A DNA stretch of 64,000 nt from Pseudomonas simiae. Its GTDB lineage: Bacteria > Pseudomonadota > Gammaproteobacteria > Pseudomonadales > Pseudomonadaceae. Of this stretch, positions 1-8,614 are shown piece by piece. The DNA lies in NCBI RefSeq assembly GCF_900111895.1, contig NZ_FOKB01000003.1:310001-374000 (forward strand), in the 5' to 3' direction. Position 1 is the stretch's first letter. Every line of letters begins with the position of its first letter. The position numbers and the translations under genes are program-made. Under the pieces are notes generated by a model. That model was not told where the DNA came from. It saw only the letters and a program-made list of their open reading frames with translations, and did not search any database.

Positions 1-1412
1 ACTTGCAGCCCAGCGACCACACGACCGTCGGCCGCGCCGTGGTTGCGATAGTGGAACATCGATATGTTCCAGCGCCCGCCCAATTTGTTAAGAAAGTTGA
101 ACAAGGCCCCCGGACGCTCCGGGAATTCGAAGCGAAACACCACTTCATTACTGACGTGGGCTGCATGGCCACCGACCATATGGCGGATGTGCAACTTGGC
201 CAGCTCGTTCTCGGTCAGGTCCAGCACGGGGAAACCCTGGCGGGTGAGACTGGCGATCAGCGCGCTGCGCGGGTCGTTTTCCGGGTGGGTCTGCACGCCG
301 ACAAAGATGTGTGCTTCGCTGCCGGAGTGAAAGCGGTAGTTGAATTCGGTGATCTGGCGCTTGCCCACGGCCTCGCAGAACGCCTTGAAGCTACCGGGCC
401 TCTCGGGAATGGTCACGGCGATGATGGCTTCGCGGCCCTCACCCAGCTCCGCGCGCTCAGCCACATGGCGCAAGCGGTCGAAGTTGACGTTGGCGCCGGA
501 GTCGATCGCCACCAGGGTCTGCCCGGTGACGCCACGGGTCTCGACGTACTTCTTGATCCCGGCCACGCCCAATGCCCCTGCCGGCTCGGTGATCGAACGG
601 GTGTCATCGTAGATGTCCTTGATCGCCGCACAGATTTCATCGGTGCTCACGGTGATCACTTCATCCACATAGTCCTTGCAGATGTCGAAGGTGTGCTGGC
701 CGATCTGCGCCACCGCCACGCCATCGGCAAAGATGCCGACGGTCGGCAACACCACGCGCTCGCCCGCCGCCAGGGCGGCTTGCAGGCAATTGGAATCGTC
801 TGGCTCCACGCCGATGATCTTGATATCCGGGCGCAGGTACTTCACATACGCCGCAATACCGGCGATCAGCCCACCACCGCCCACCGGGACGAAAATCGCG
901 TCCAAAGGCCCTGGATGCTGGCGCAGGATTTCCATCGCCACGGTGCCCTGCCCGGCAATGGTGTGTGGATCGTCGTAGGGGTGGATGTAGACGTAGCCTT
1001 TTTCGTCGACCAGTTTCAGCGAGTAGGCCAGGGCTTCCGGGAAGGAATCACCATGCAGCACCACTTTGCCGCCACGCGAACGCACGCCTTCGACCTTGAT
1101 CTCAGGCGTGGTCTTGGGCATCACGATGGTGGCCTTGACCCCCAGCACCTTGGCGGCCAGGGCCAGGCCCTGGGCATGGTTGCCGGCCGACGCCGTGACC
1201 ACGCCGCGCGCACGCTCTTCAGCGGTCAATTGGGTCAGCTTGTTATAGGCGCCGCGAATCTTGAACGAGAACACCGGCTGCAAGTCTTCACGCTTGAGCC
1301 AGACCTGGTTGCCCAGCCGCTCGGAGAGCTGACGGGCGGTCTGCAACGGGGTTTCTACGGCAACGTCGTAAACGCGCGAGGTGAGGATCTTTTTGACGTA
1401 CTGTTCAAGCAT
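1..1412 (-). CDS. ilvA: Threonine ammonia-lyase, biosynthetic (3' end outside window)
   Basis: PLP enzyme that deaminates L-threonine to 2-oxobutanoate, the first step of isoleucine synthesis. The reverse strand read from an ATG at 1412 begins MLEQYVKKILTSRVYDVA and continues through the PLP-lysine motif FSFKIRGAYN. The N-terminal catalytic domain is followed by the start of the ACT-like regulatory region that binds isoleucine and valine. About 470 codons lie in the window; the family is about 504 residues, so roughly the last 35 are beyond base 1. It is divergent from rpiA, as is usual in Pseudomonas. The long forward reading frame over this stretch is an antisense shadow. Confidence 0.95.
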   Translation of the reverse strand, partial: MLEQYVKKILTSRVYDVAVETPLQTARQLSERLGNQVWLKREDLQPVFSFKIRGAYNKLTQLTAEERARGVVTASAGNHAQGLALAAKVLGVKATIVMPKTTPEIKVEGVRSRGGKVVLHGDSFPEALAYSLKLVDEKGYVYIHPYDDPHTIAGQGTVAMEILRQHPGPLDAIFVPVGGGGLIAGIAAYVKYLRPDIKIIGVEPDDSNCLQAALAAGERVVLPTVGIFADGVAVAQIGQHTFDICKDYVDEVITVSTDEICAAIKDIYDDTRSITEPAGALGVAGIKKYVETRGVTGQTLVAIDSGANVNFDRLRHVAERAELGEGREAIIAVTIPERPGSFKAFCEAVGKRQITEFNYRFHSGSEAHIFVGVQTHPENDPRSALIASLTRQGFPVLDLTENELAKLHIRHMVGGHAAHVSNEVVFRFEFPERPGALFNFLNKLGGRWNISMFHYRNHGAADGRVVAGLQ

Positions 1413-1549
1413 CGGCGGATATCACTGGGCGGGTTGGGCAGGGCCAAGGAGTCTAACCCAGCGTTTGGGCGGGCGACCACACGAATCCAGAGGTTTTGTT
1501 GGGTTATACTCGCGCCCCTCGATAACTCCCCGCCCGTTCCGGAGCCCGC
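1413..1549. promoter_or_regulatory. ilvA/rpiA divergent promoter region
   Basis: A 137-base gap between divergent genes. On the plus strand a good -10 candidate, TATACT, lies at 1505-1510, about 40 bases before rpiA; the -35 is weak. A TTAGACT-like -10 can be read toward ilvA near 1451-1457. Motif reading only. Confidence 0.4.
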
Positions 1550-2221
1550 ATGACCCAGGATCAACTCAAACAGGCAGTGGCCCAGGCCGCTGTCGATTTA
1601 ATCCTTCCTAAACTCGACGACAAGAGCATCGTCGGTGTCGGCACCGGCTCCACCGCCAACTGCTTTATCGATGCGCTGGCCCAGCACAAGGGCGCATTCG
1701 ACGGCGCCGTGGCCAGCTCCGAAGCCACCGCCGCACGCCTGAAGGGCCATGGCATTCCGGTGTACGAGCTCAACACCGTGAGCGACCTGGAGTTCTACAT
1801 CGACGGCGCCGATGAAAGCGACGAACACCTGAACCTGATCAAGGGCGGCGGCGCGGCCCTGACCCGCGAGAAGATCGTCGCAGCCGTGGCCAAGACCTTT
1901 ATCTGCATCGCCGATGCCAGCAAGCTGGTGCCGGTGCTCGGCGCGTTCCCGCTGCCGGTGGAAGTGATTCCGATGGCCCGCAGCCACGTGGCCCGCGAGC
2001 TGGTGAAACTGGGCGGCGACCCGGTGTACCGCGAAGGTGTCTTGACCGACAACGGCAACATCATCCTCGACGTGTTCAACATGCAGATCACCAACCCGGT
2101 CGAGCTGGAAACTCAGATCAACGCGATCGTCGGCGTGGTCACCAACGGCTTGTTCGCGGCGCGCCCGGCCGATGTATTGCTGCTGGGCACCCCCGAAGGC
2201 GTGAAAACCCTCAAGGCCTAA
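1550..2221 (+). CDS. rpiA: Ribose-5-phosphate isomerase A
   Basis: Interconverts ribose 5-phosphate and ribulose 5-phosphate in the non-oxidative pentose phosphate pathway (cytosol). The 223-residue protein has the usual family length. The phosphate-binding loop [14 protein letters not shown] is near residue 27, and the catalytic DGADE motif is followed by [12 protein letters not shown] near residues 84-105. The start ATG follows a purine-rich GGAG about 8 bases upstream. It is monocistronic and divergent from ilvA. Downstream, only a decayed REP-like remnant separates it from the convergent YjiK gene. Confidence 0.97.
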   Translation: MTQDQLKQAVAQAAVDLILPKLDDKSIVGVGTGSTANCFIDALAQHKGAFDGAVASSEATAARLKGHGIPVYELNTVSDLEFYIDGADESDEHLNLIKGGGAALTREKIVAAVAKTFICIADASKLVPVLGAFPLPVEVIPMARSHVARELVKLGGDPVYREGVLTDNGNIILDVFNMQITNPVELETQINAIVGVVTNGLFAARPADVLLLGTPEGVKTLKA

Positions 2222-2243
2222 GCAAGCCGGCTCCACATTGGTT
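2222..2243. repeat. Decayed REP half-element
   Basis: The bases AGCAAGCCGGCTCCACATT resemble the right arm of the REP elements found elsewhere in this window (GCAAGCC.GCTCCCACA), with substitutions and no partner arm. It lies between the convergent rpiA and YjiK genes. Confidence 0.4.
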
Positions 2244-2254
2244 CAGCCGTGTGT

Positions 2255-3169
2255 TCAGGAACTCGGTTTTTTGAACACATAGAACAGGTTCGGCTCGCTG
2301 ACGAGGTACAACGCGCCCTCGTCATCCATGGCGATCCCTTCGGCCTGCGGAACCCGCTTCTTCAGGCCATGGCGCCCGTTCAGCAGTGACAGACTGCTCA
2401 ACGGGCGACCGTCGATATCCAGTTCCAGCACCAGAAACGACTCATCCGACAGCGCCAGTAAATGGCCGCTGCGCTCGTCATATTGCAGGCTCGACAGGTC
2501 GCGCACAAACAGTCCGGCGTCACGCTTGGGGTTGTTGATCACGTGTACCGAGTAGGTTTTTTCCGGTTTGAAGTGGGGAAAGCCGTGAACCTCGTAGATC
2601 AACATTGGGTCGCGCTCCTTGGCCACGAACAGGCGCTTGCCCACCGAATCGTAGGCCAGGCCTTCAAAGCCCTTGTTGCCACCGACGTGCACGCCCAGGG
2701 TCATTTGCTCGGCATCGGCGGCGTCGAGGAACTGAGTGTCGTCGTTCACATGCACCTTGATCAGCCGCTGCTGGCGTTCATCACTGATGACATAAATGTT
2801 GTCGCTGATGAACTCCACGGCTTCGGCATCGCCAAACCCCACCAAGGGAATACGCCGCAGAATCTTGCCCTCCAAGGACAGCTCGATCAGCTCGGCGTTT
2901 TTGTTAGTGACGGTGAACAGGCTTTTGCGTACCGGATCGTAGGTCAGGGCCGACACATCGTCATCAAGGCCCTCGATTACCTGAGCCTCCAGCGCCACCC
3001 GGTAATCCGCCAGGCCGATGGAACGCTCATTGGTCGGCTGGCGCCACGCCTGCCAGTTGAACCAGGCGCGCTCGAACAGGCGAAAATGCTGTGCAACGAC
3101 CCCGGCGCTGACCAGGGCGATCAATGCAAGCGTAAAGAACAGGGGTTTGGGGCGGGCTAGTCGTCGCAT
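2255..3169 (-). CDS. SdiA-regulated/YjiK-family membrane-anchored beta-propeller protein
   Basis: 304 residues. A basic N-terminus (MRRLARPKP) and one hydrophobic segment at about residues 9-27 suggest a signal anchor with the rest in the periplasm. The body matches the SdiA-regulated (YjiK) family by its repeated motifs: LTYDPVRKSLFTVTN, GDAEAVEFI, KGFEGLAYD and the C-terminal AEGIAMDDEGALYLVSEPNLFYVF. These recur like propeller blades. The molecular function of the family is unknown. It is the second copy of a tandem pair with the gene at 3290-4216; the 120-base gap shows no clear terminator, so co-transcription is possible. Confidence 0.85.
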   Translation of the reverse strand: MRRLARPKPLFFTLALIALVSAGVVAQHFRLFERAWFNWQAWRQPTNERSIGLADYRVALEAQVIEGLDDDVSALTYDPVRKSLFTVTNKNAELIELSLEGKILRRIPLVGFGDAEAVEFISDNIYVISDERQQRLIKVHVNDDTQFLDAADAEQMTLGVHVGGNKGFEGLAYDSVGKRLFVAKERDPMLIYEVHGFPHFKPEKTYSVHVINNPKRDAGLFVRDLSSLQYDERSGHLLALSDESFLVLELDIDGRPLSSLSLLNGRHGLKKRVPQAEGIAMDDEGALYLVSEPNLFYVFKKPSS

Positions 3170-3289
3170 CGGGCGGGCTCAAAGTCAAAAGTGGCGAATG
3201 AATATCACGCCCGTCTGAATTTAAACTTAAACACGCCCTGATGTCTGGCGAATGCCGTTCACAGAGAAACATCCGACGTAATTAATCCG

Positions 3290-4216
3290 CTATTTCTGCT
3301 TTTCGAAGCGATAGAACAGATTGGGCTCACTGACCATGTACAGCGTGCCGTCCTCGTCCATGGTCACCCCTTCGGCACGGGGAATCGTGTCTTTCAGGCC
3401 ATTGAAGCCACCAAGCAACGTCATGAAACTGACTTGCTCGCCCTTCTCGTCCAGCTCCAGCAACAGATGGGAGTCGGCCGACAACGCCAGCAGATGCCCG
3501 GTGCGCGGGTCGACAGCGAGTGCGGAGAGGTTACGCATGTCCAGCTCGCTGGTGACCTGTTTCACCTTGTTGCCCGTCAGGGTCTGGCTGCCGTCGCTTT
3601 TCCAGGTAAACAATGCCGGTGGACGCTCTTCACCCAGCACCAACTGCTGGTTGCGCTTGTCCCAAGTGATGGCTTCAAAGGCTTTGTTCTGGTCCTTGGA
3701 CGGGCCCAGGTCATAGCTCTGGAAGTCGGCCTTGTTCAGTGCCGTGGTAGCGGCGTCGACCTTGACGATGGTCAGGCTGTGCTGGCGCTCATCGACCACG
3801 GCCATCAGGCCGTTTTCCAGCACCGTCAGCCCTTCGGGGTTGTTCCAGCCATTGAGCGGCATCTTGCGCAGCACATCGCCTTGCAGGGTCAGCTCGACCA
3901 GGAACGGATTTTTGCCCATGACGGAGAACAGGGTCTTGGTCTGGGGGTTGTAGGCCAGGTCCGAGGCTTCGTCCTTCTCCATGCCCGGCAGCAACTTGGC
4001 GTCGATGACCGCGTGATAGTCCGGCAGCCATACGCTTTCCTGGCGTTCGGCCGGCGTTTCAAAACGCTCCAGCATCCACAGCACGCCGCGATCATCCCAG
4101 TGCATGGCCCAGGCGATGCCATACACAATGGCCCCGGCGAGAAACAGCCATGAATACCAGCGCAGGGCAAAACGGGAACGCAACTTGGGGGTGACGGTAG
4201 GCAGGGGCACGGCCAT
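3290..4216 (-). CDS. SdiA-regulated/YjiK-family membrane-anchored beta-propeller protein (paralogue)
   Basis: 308 residues with one hydrophobic segment at about residues 17-36 (LRWYSWLFLAGAIVYGIAWA) and a long periplasmic part. It shares family motifs with its downstream neighbour: DLAYNPQTKTLFSVMG, NPEGLTVLENG, KAFEAITWD and the end PRAEGVTMDEDGTLYMVSEPNLFYRFEKQ. The two proteins are clearly related along their whole length but diverged, so this is an old tandem duplication. Cellular role unknown. A REP pair lies just upstream of its promoter region. Confidence 0.85.
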   Translation of the reverse strand: MAVPLPTVTPKLRSRFALRWYSWLFLAGAIVYGIAWAMHWDDRGVLWMLERFETPAERQESVWLPDYHAVIDAKLLPGMEKDEASDLAYNPQTKTLFSVMGKNPFLVELTLQGDVLRKMPLNGWNNPEGLTVLENGLMAVVDERQHSLTIVKVDAATTALNKADFQSYDLGPSKDQNKAFEAITWDKRNQQLVLGEERPPALFTWKSDGSQTLTGNKVKQVTSELDMRNLSALAVDPRTGHLLALSADSHLLLELDEKGEQVSFMTLLGGFNGLKDTIPRAEGVTMDEDGTLYMVSEPNLFYRFEKQK

Positions 4217-4352
4217 TGGGCACTTTATCCGGGAAATCAGCGTTAGGTGATAGCACAGGTTCAGCGGAACCGCGCGCTCGAGCCTGAAGGATTATCCGGA
4301 TGGCGTGTGAAAAAAATGCAAAAGCACGCAATGGGCGGCTGCACATAAACCC

Positions 4353-4440
4353 TGTGGGCGTCGAGCTTGCCCGCGATGCAGACGACGCGGCGTGTCAGTG
4401 ACACCCCGCCGATACTATCGCAGGCAAGCCAGCTCCCACA
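4353..4440. repeat. REP pair (REPIN)
   Basis: Two inverted REP arms: TGTGGGCGTCGAGCTTGCCCGCG at about 4353-4376 and TATCGCAGGCAAGCCAGCTC running to the CCCACA at 4440. They are about 37 bases apart and can fold into one long hairpin. The element is intergenic, between the start of a YjiK gene and the end of the FAH gene. The left arm has drifted from the consensus. Confidence 0.8.
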
Positions 4441-4459
4441 GTTGAGCGGTGTGCTGCGT

Positions 4460-5125
4460 TTAACGCACGCTGCTTTCGAAGCGGTTCACACCTGACAGCT
4501 CCAACACCAGCTCATCGCCCACATTCAGCGGGCCCACACCGGCCGGGGTGCCCGTGAGGATCACATCGCCTGCCTGCAGAGAGAAGCAGCCGGCCATGTG
4601 CTGGATCATCGGGACGATCGGGTTGAGCATCTGCGCGCTGTTGCCATCCTGGCGCACTTCGCCATTGATGCTCAGGCGGATGCCGATGTCGGTCACGTCC
4701 GGGAAGGTGCTGCCCACCACGAACGGTGCGATAACGGCCGCACCGTCAAAGGACTTGGCGATTTCCCACGGCAGGCCCTTGGCTTTCAGCTCGGCCTGCT
4801 TGTCGCGCAGGGTCAGGTCCAAGGCTGGAGCGAAGCCGGAGATGGCGTCGAGCACTTCCTCGCGGCTGGGCTTGGTCGACAGCGGCTTGCCGATCAATAC
4901 CGCGATTTCCGCTTCGTAATGCACCGAACCGCGTTCGGTCGGGATGCTGAAACCGCCTTCCAGCGGCACCACGCAGCTGCCTGGCTTGATGAACAGCAGC
5001 GGCTCGGTCGGGACCGGGTTGTCCAGTTCCTTGGCATGTTCGGCGTAGTTACGCCCGATACACACCACTTTGCCGACTGGAAAGTGGATGTTGGTGCCGT
5101 CGACATACTTGTGCTGGTAGTTCAT
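4460..5125 (-). CDS. Fumarylacetoacetate hydrolase (FAH) family protein
   Basis: 221 residues, the length of compact FAH-fold enzymes such as acylpyruvate hydrolase/oxaloacetate decarboxylase (FAHD1/YcgM type). Visible family motifs are VVCIGRNYAEHAKEL near residue 20, the metal-binding HYEAEIAVLIG near 69, and VILTGTPAGVG near 190. Catalysis needs a divalent metal held by the two Glu of EAE and a downstream Asp. It lies 21 bases downstream of the D-2-hydroxyglutarate dehydrogenase gene, so the two are probably one operon. The substrate cannot be told from sequence; an acylpyruvate or oxaloacetate is the best guess. Confidence 0.9.
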   Translation of the reverse strand: MNYQHKYVDGTNIHFPVGKVVCIGRNYAEHAKELDNPVPTEPLLFIKPGSCVVPLEGGFSIPTERGSVHYEAEIAVLIGKPLSTKPSREEVLDAISGFAPALDLTLRDKQAELKAKGLPWEIAKSFDGAAVIAPFVVGSTFPDVTDIGIRLSINGEVRQDGNSAQMLNPIVPMIQHMAGCFSLQAGDVILTGTPAGVGPLNVGDELVLELSGVNRFESSVR

Positions 5126-5146
5126 GGAACGACTCCTTCAAGGCGA

Positions 5147-6541
5147 TTAAACAGCGAAGATCTTGCCAGGGTTCATGATTCCGTTCGGGTCGAACACGGC
5201 TTTCACTGCCTTCATGTATTCGATTTCAACCGGCGAGCGGCTGTAAGTCAGGTAGTCGCGTTTGGTCATGCCCACACCATGTTCGGCGGAGATCGAACCG
5301 TTGTACTTCTCGACGGTTTCAAAAACCCACTTGTTCACGGTGGCGCATTTGGCGAAGAACTCATCCTTGCTCAGGTTTTCCGGCTTGAGGATGTTCAAGT
5401 GCAGGTTGCCGTCGCCGATGTGGCCAAACCAGACGATTTCGAAGTCGGGGTAGTGTTCACCGACGATCGCGTCAATTTCCTTCAAAAACGCCGGCACTTT
5501 GGAGACAGTCACCGAGATATCGTTCTTGTACGGGGTCCAGTGGGAAATGGTCTCGGAGATGTACTCGCGCAGTTTCCACAGGTTGTGCAGTTGGGTTTCG
5601 CTCTGGCTCATCACGCCGTCCAGCACCCAGCCCTGCTCCACGCAATGTTCGAAGGTTTCCAGCGCGTGGTTGGCGACTTCTTCGGTGGTGGCTTCGAATT
5701 CCAGCAGCGCGTAGAACGGGCACTCGGTTTCGAACGGCGCCGGCACGTCGCCACGGCCCATGACCTTGGCCAAGGCCTTGTCGGAGAAGAATTCGAAGGC
5801 GGTCAGGTCCAGCTTGCTCTGAAAGGCGTGCAACACCGGCATGATCGAGTCGAAGTCGGTCGTGCCCAGCACCATCGCGGTGAGGTTTTTCGGCGCACGG
5901 TCCAGGCGCATAGTGGCTTCGACCACAAAGCCCAGGGTGCCCTCCGCGCCGATGAACAGCTGGCGCATGTCGTAGCCGGTGGCGTTCTTGATCAGGTCGC
6001 GGTTCAACTCCAGCACGTCGCCCTTGCCGGTGACGACTTTCATGCCGGCTACCCAGTTGCGGGTCATGCCGTAGCGAATCACCTTGATCCCGCCGGCATT
6101 GGTGCCGATATTGCCGCCAATCTGGCTGGAACCGGACGACGCGAAATCCACCGGGTAGTACAGGCCGTTTTCTTCAGCGACGTTCTGCAATTGCTTGGTA
6201 ACCACCCCCGGCTGGCACACGGCGGTGCGGTCGGTAAGGTTCACGTCGAGGATCTGGTTCATATAGTCGAACGACACGACCACCTCGCCATTGGCCGCCA
6301 CAGCAGCGGCCGACAAGCCGGTACGCCCGCCCGATGGCACCAGCGCCACCTTGTGGGCATTGGCCCAACGCACGATAGCCTGGACCTGCTCAGTGGTCTT
6401 GGGAAACACGATGGCGGTCGGCGCGGGTGCGAAGTGCTTGGTCCAATCCTTGCCGTAAGCCTCCAGGGAGTCAGCATCGGTCAGCACTTTGCCGGGCTCA
6501 ACCAGGGTCTTTAGCTCATCAATCAGGGCAGGATGGGTCAT
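5147..6541 (-). CDS. D-2-hydroxyglutarate dehydrogenase (FAD-binding oxidoreductase, GlcD/DLD family)
   Basis: 464 residues from the ATG at 6541 (MTHPALIDELK); an upstream in-frame ATG at 6571 is less likely. The N-terminal PCMH-type FAD-binding half carries VPSGGRTGLSAAAV, SSQIGGNIGTNAGG and FIGAEGTLGFV. The C-terminal half has the metal and substrate signature GHIGDGNLHLN and EHGVGMTKRDYL. Related enzymes oxidise D-2-hydroxyglutarate to 2-oxoglutarate and pass electrons to the electron-transfer flavoprotein/quinone pool. Divergence from serA supports this assignment: SerA can reduce 2-oxoglutarate to D-2-hydroxyglutarate, and the two enzymes are known to be coupled in Pseudomonas. D-lactate or glycolate dehydrogenase would be the alternative. 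Confidence 0.88.
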   Translation of the reverse strand: MTHPALIDELKTLVEPGKVLTDADSLEAYGKDWTKHFAPAPTAIVFPKTTEQVQAIVRWANAHKVALVPSGGRTGLSAAAVAANGEVVVSFDYMNQILDVNLTDRTAVCQPGVVTKQLQNVAEENGLYYPVDFASSGSSQIGGNIGTNAGGIKVIRYGMTRNWVAGMKVVTGKGDVLELNRDLIKNATGYDMRQLFIGAEGTLGFVVEATMRLDRAPKNLTAMVLGTTDFDSIMPVLHAFQSKLDLTAFEFFSDKALAKVMGRGDVPAPFETECPFYALLEFEATTEEVANHALETFEHCVEQGWVLDGVMSQSETQLHNLWKLREYISETISHWTPYKNDISVTVSKVPAFLKEIDAIVGEHYPDFEIVWFGHIGDGNLHLNILKPENLSKDEFFAKCATVNKWVFETVEKYNGSISAEHGVGMTKRDYLTYSRSPVEIEYMKAVKAVFDPNGIMNPGKIFAV

Positions 6542-6616
6542 CGACAGAACTCTCGAACAATTCATGGTCATCCTGAGAACGCTTCACGTCGCAGGAATAG
6601 GTGTTTAGCGGGGCGC

Positions 6617-6630
6617 GTATGCTAGCATAC
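6617..6630. promoter_or_regulatory. Perfect 14-bp palindrome in the serA/D2HGDH promoter region
   Basis: GTATGCTAGCATAC is self-complementary. Each strand contains TATGCT, a plausible -10 hexamer, so the palindrome may place overlapping divergent -10 elements. On the minus strand TTGGGC at 6653-6648 lies 18 bases upstream of TATGCT and would suit a -35 for the dehydrogenase operon. No equally good -35 is seen for serA. Confidence 0.5.
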
Positions 6631-6746
6631 CGCCCCCGCAGGACAGAGCCCAAGGGCGTTTCTGCGGTGACGGCTTTCCTGCCGTCCGGGTCAGCTTGTG
6701 CTGCTCGATTCCCTGCCATTTTTCTCCGGGATACAGGTTTACGCAG

Positions 6747-7976
6747 ATGAGCAAGACTTCTCTCGATAAGAGCAAGATCAAGTTCCTTCTTCTGGAAGGC
6801 GTCCACCCATCGGCTGTCGACGTTCTGAAAGCCGCCGGGTACACCAGCATTGAGTACATCACCAGTTCTCTGCCGGAAGCCCAACTCAAGGAAAAGATCG
6901 CCGACGCGCACTTTATCGGCATTCGCTCCCGCACTCAGCTGACCGAAGAGATCTTCGATCACGCCAAGAAACTCGTGGCGGTCGGCTGTTTCTGCATCGG
7001 CACCAACCAGGTCGACCTCAACGCAGCGCGCGAGCGCGGCATCGCGGTGTTCAACGCACCGTACTCCAACACCCGTTCCGTTGCGGAGCTGGTATTGGCC
7101 GAGGCCATCCTGCTGTTGCGCGGCATTCCTGAGAAGAACGCTTCCTGCCACCGTGGCGGCTGGATCAAAAGCGCAGCCAACTCCTTCGAAATCCGCGGCA
7201 AGAAGCTGGGTATCGTCGGTTACGGCTCGATCGGTACTCAGCTGTCGGTCCTGGCTGAAGGCCTCGGCATGCAGGTGTTCTTCTACGACACCCTGACCAA
7301 GCTGCCATTGGGCAACGCCACTCAAGTGGCCAGCCTGACCGAGCTGCTGGGCATGTCCGACATCGTGACCCTGCACGTTCCGGAAACCGCTGAGACCCAG
7401 TGGATGATCGGCGAGAAGGAAATCCGCGCCATCAAGAAAGGCGGCATCCTGATCAACGCTGCCCGTGGCACCGTGGTCGAGCTGGACGCCCTGGCCGACG
7501 CGATCAAGGACAAGCACCTGATCGGCGCCGCTATCGACGTGTTCCCGGTGGAGCCTCGCTCCAACGACGACATCTTCGAAAGCCCGCTGCGTGGCCTGGA
7601 CAACGTGATCCTGACCCCGCACATCGGCGGCTCCACCGCTGAAGCCCAGGCCAACATCGGCCTGGAAGTGTCGGAGAAGCTGGTCAAGTACAGCGACAAC
7701 GGTACCTCGGTGTCGTCCGTGAACTTCCCGGAAGTGGCCCTGCCGGCTCACCCTGGTAAGCACCGTCTGCTGCACATCCACCAGAACATCCCTGGCGTGA
7801 TGATGGAGATCAACAAGGTCTTCGCGGAAAACGGCATCAACATCTCCGGTCAGTTCCTGCAGACCAACGAGAAGGTCGGCTACGTGGTGATCGACGTCGA
7901 TGCCGAGTACTCGGACTTGGCGCAAGAGAAACTGCAGCACATCAACGGCACCATCCGTAGCCGCGTGTTGTTCTAA
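6747..7976 (+). CDS. serA: D-3-phosphoglycerate dehydrogenase
   Basis: 409 residues, the size of the E. coli-type enzyme. It oxidises 3-phosphoglycerate to 3-phosphohydroxypyruvate with NAD+, the first step of serine synthesis. The start ATG at 6747 opens MSKTSLDKSKIKFLLLEG; the in-frame extension to 6696 has no good ribosome site. The Rossmann motif GIVGYGSIGTQLSVLAE is near residue 157. Catalytic Arg and Glu lie in the NAARGTVVELDAL and VFPVEPRSN segments, and His in LTPHIGGST. A C-terminal ACT domain (about 335-409, HRLLHIHQNIPGVM) binds serine for feedback control. A strong intrinsic terminator follows. Confidence 0.97.
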   Translation: MSKTSLDKSKIKFLLLEGVHPSAVDVLKAAGYTSIEYITSSLPEAQLKEKIADAHFIGIRSRTQLTEEIFDHAKKLVAVGCFCIGTNQVDLNAARERGIAVFNAPYSNTRSVAELVLAEAILLLRGIPEKNASCHRGGWIKSAANSFEIRGKKLGIVGYGSIGTQLSVLAEGLGMQVFFYDTLTKLPLGNATQVASLTELLGMSDIVTLHVPETAETQWMIGEKEIRAIKKGGILINAARGTVVELDALADAIKDKHLIGAAIDVFPVEPRSNDDIFESPLRGLDNVILTPHIGGSTAEAQANIGLEVSEKLVKYSDNGTSVSSVNFPEVALPAHPGKHRLLHIHQNIPGVMMEINKVFAENGINISGQFLQTNEKVGYVVIDVDAEYSDLAQEKLQHINGTIRSRVLF

Positions 7977-7994
7977 CGCTTCAACCGCACCACG

Positions 7995-8024
7995 AAAAAG
8001 GGAGCCCCTCGGGCTCCCTTTTTT
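7995..8024 (+). terminator. Rho-independent terminator of serA
   Basis: GGGAGCCC (8000-8007), loop CTC, GGGCTCCC (8011-8018), followed by six T; A5 precedes the stem, so it can also act on the opposite strand, where the DUF4399 gene converges. Confidence 0.93.
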
Positions 8025-8039
8025 GCATCTGAACAAATC

Positions 8040-8480
8040 TTACTTAACGTTAACCGTGATCACTTTCGAGGCTACAGTCGGGTTGAACTGCATGTGCAGT
8101 TTGTCGCCGGCGACCAGCTGCAAGGTGTGTTTGCCTGGGGTGAGGGTCAGTTCGGTTTCAGTCTGGGCCTTGCCGTAGTGGATCACGGTGTCGGTGGCCG
8201 GGATCGGCACGCTGGCGTCAGGCAGGGCTTTCTGGTCGACCAGCAGGTGGTGATGACCGGTGCCGGGTTCCTGGTCAGTGGCCGGGGCCAGTTTCAGGCC
8301 TTCCATGCCGAATTTGACAGTGAAGGTCTTGTCGACGGTGGCGCCGTCTTTTGGCGACACGATAAATACTTTGGCGCCTTCAGGTGGCGCGCTGCGCGGG
8401 ATACCGTCGGCGGCTGTGGCCAGCATGGAAGCACCCAACAGCAGGGAGGTCAGGGTTGCACGGGACAAAAGGGCTTTCAT
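8040..8480 (-). CDS. DUF4399 domain periplasmic protein
   Basis: 146 residues from the ATG at 8480, preceded by GGAGAAGCG. The signal peptide ends at about residue 24 (MLATAADG). The mature part contains the family signature TGHHHLLVD near residue 77, preceded by EGAKVFIVSPKDGATV and followed by LTPGKHTLQLVAGD. The His-rich motif suggests metal binding, but no function is established for DUF4399. It is convergent with serA and shares the terminator region. The longer frame to 8591 has no ribosome site and would hide the signal peptide. Confidence 0.88.
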   Translation of the reverse strand: MKALLSRATLTSLLLGASMLATAADGIPRSAPPEGAKVFIVSPKDGATVDKTFTVKFGMEGLKLAPATDQEPGTGHHHLLVDQKALPDASVPIPATDTVIHYGKAQTETELTLTPGKHTLQLVAGDKLHMQFNPTVASKVITVNVK

Positions 8481-8614
8481 TCGCTTCTCCAGTTTTTCTG
8501 TGAAATCTGTAGGGTTATGACAACTTCGCGACAAATTGCTGTCCAAGGCACTCAACACCATAGCAAAGCGATGCTGAACGGCGCCTCGCACATTAAAAAT
8601 CTCTAGGAGTGACC

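Noticed and set aside
3..1553. 516-codon forward open frame over ilvA
   Set aside because: The reverse strand encodes a clear threonine ammonia-lyase; the forward frame is an antisense shadow typical of GC-rich DNA.
4598..6514. 638-codon forward open frame
   Set aside because: Lies entirely over the FAH and D-2-HG dehydrogenase genes on the other strand; its His/Val/Gly/Asp-rich make-up is that of antisense translation.
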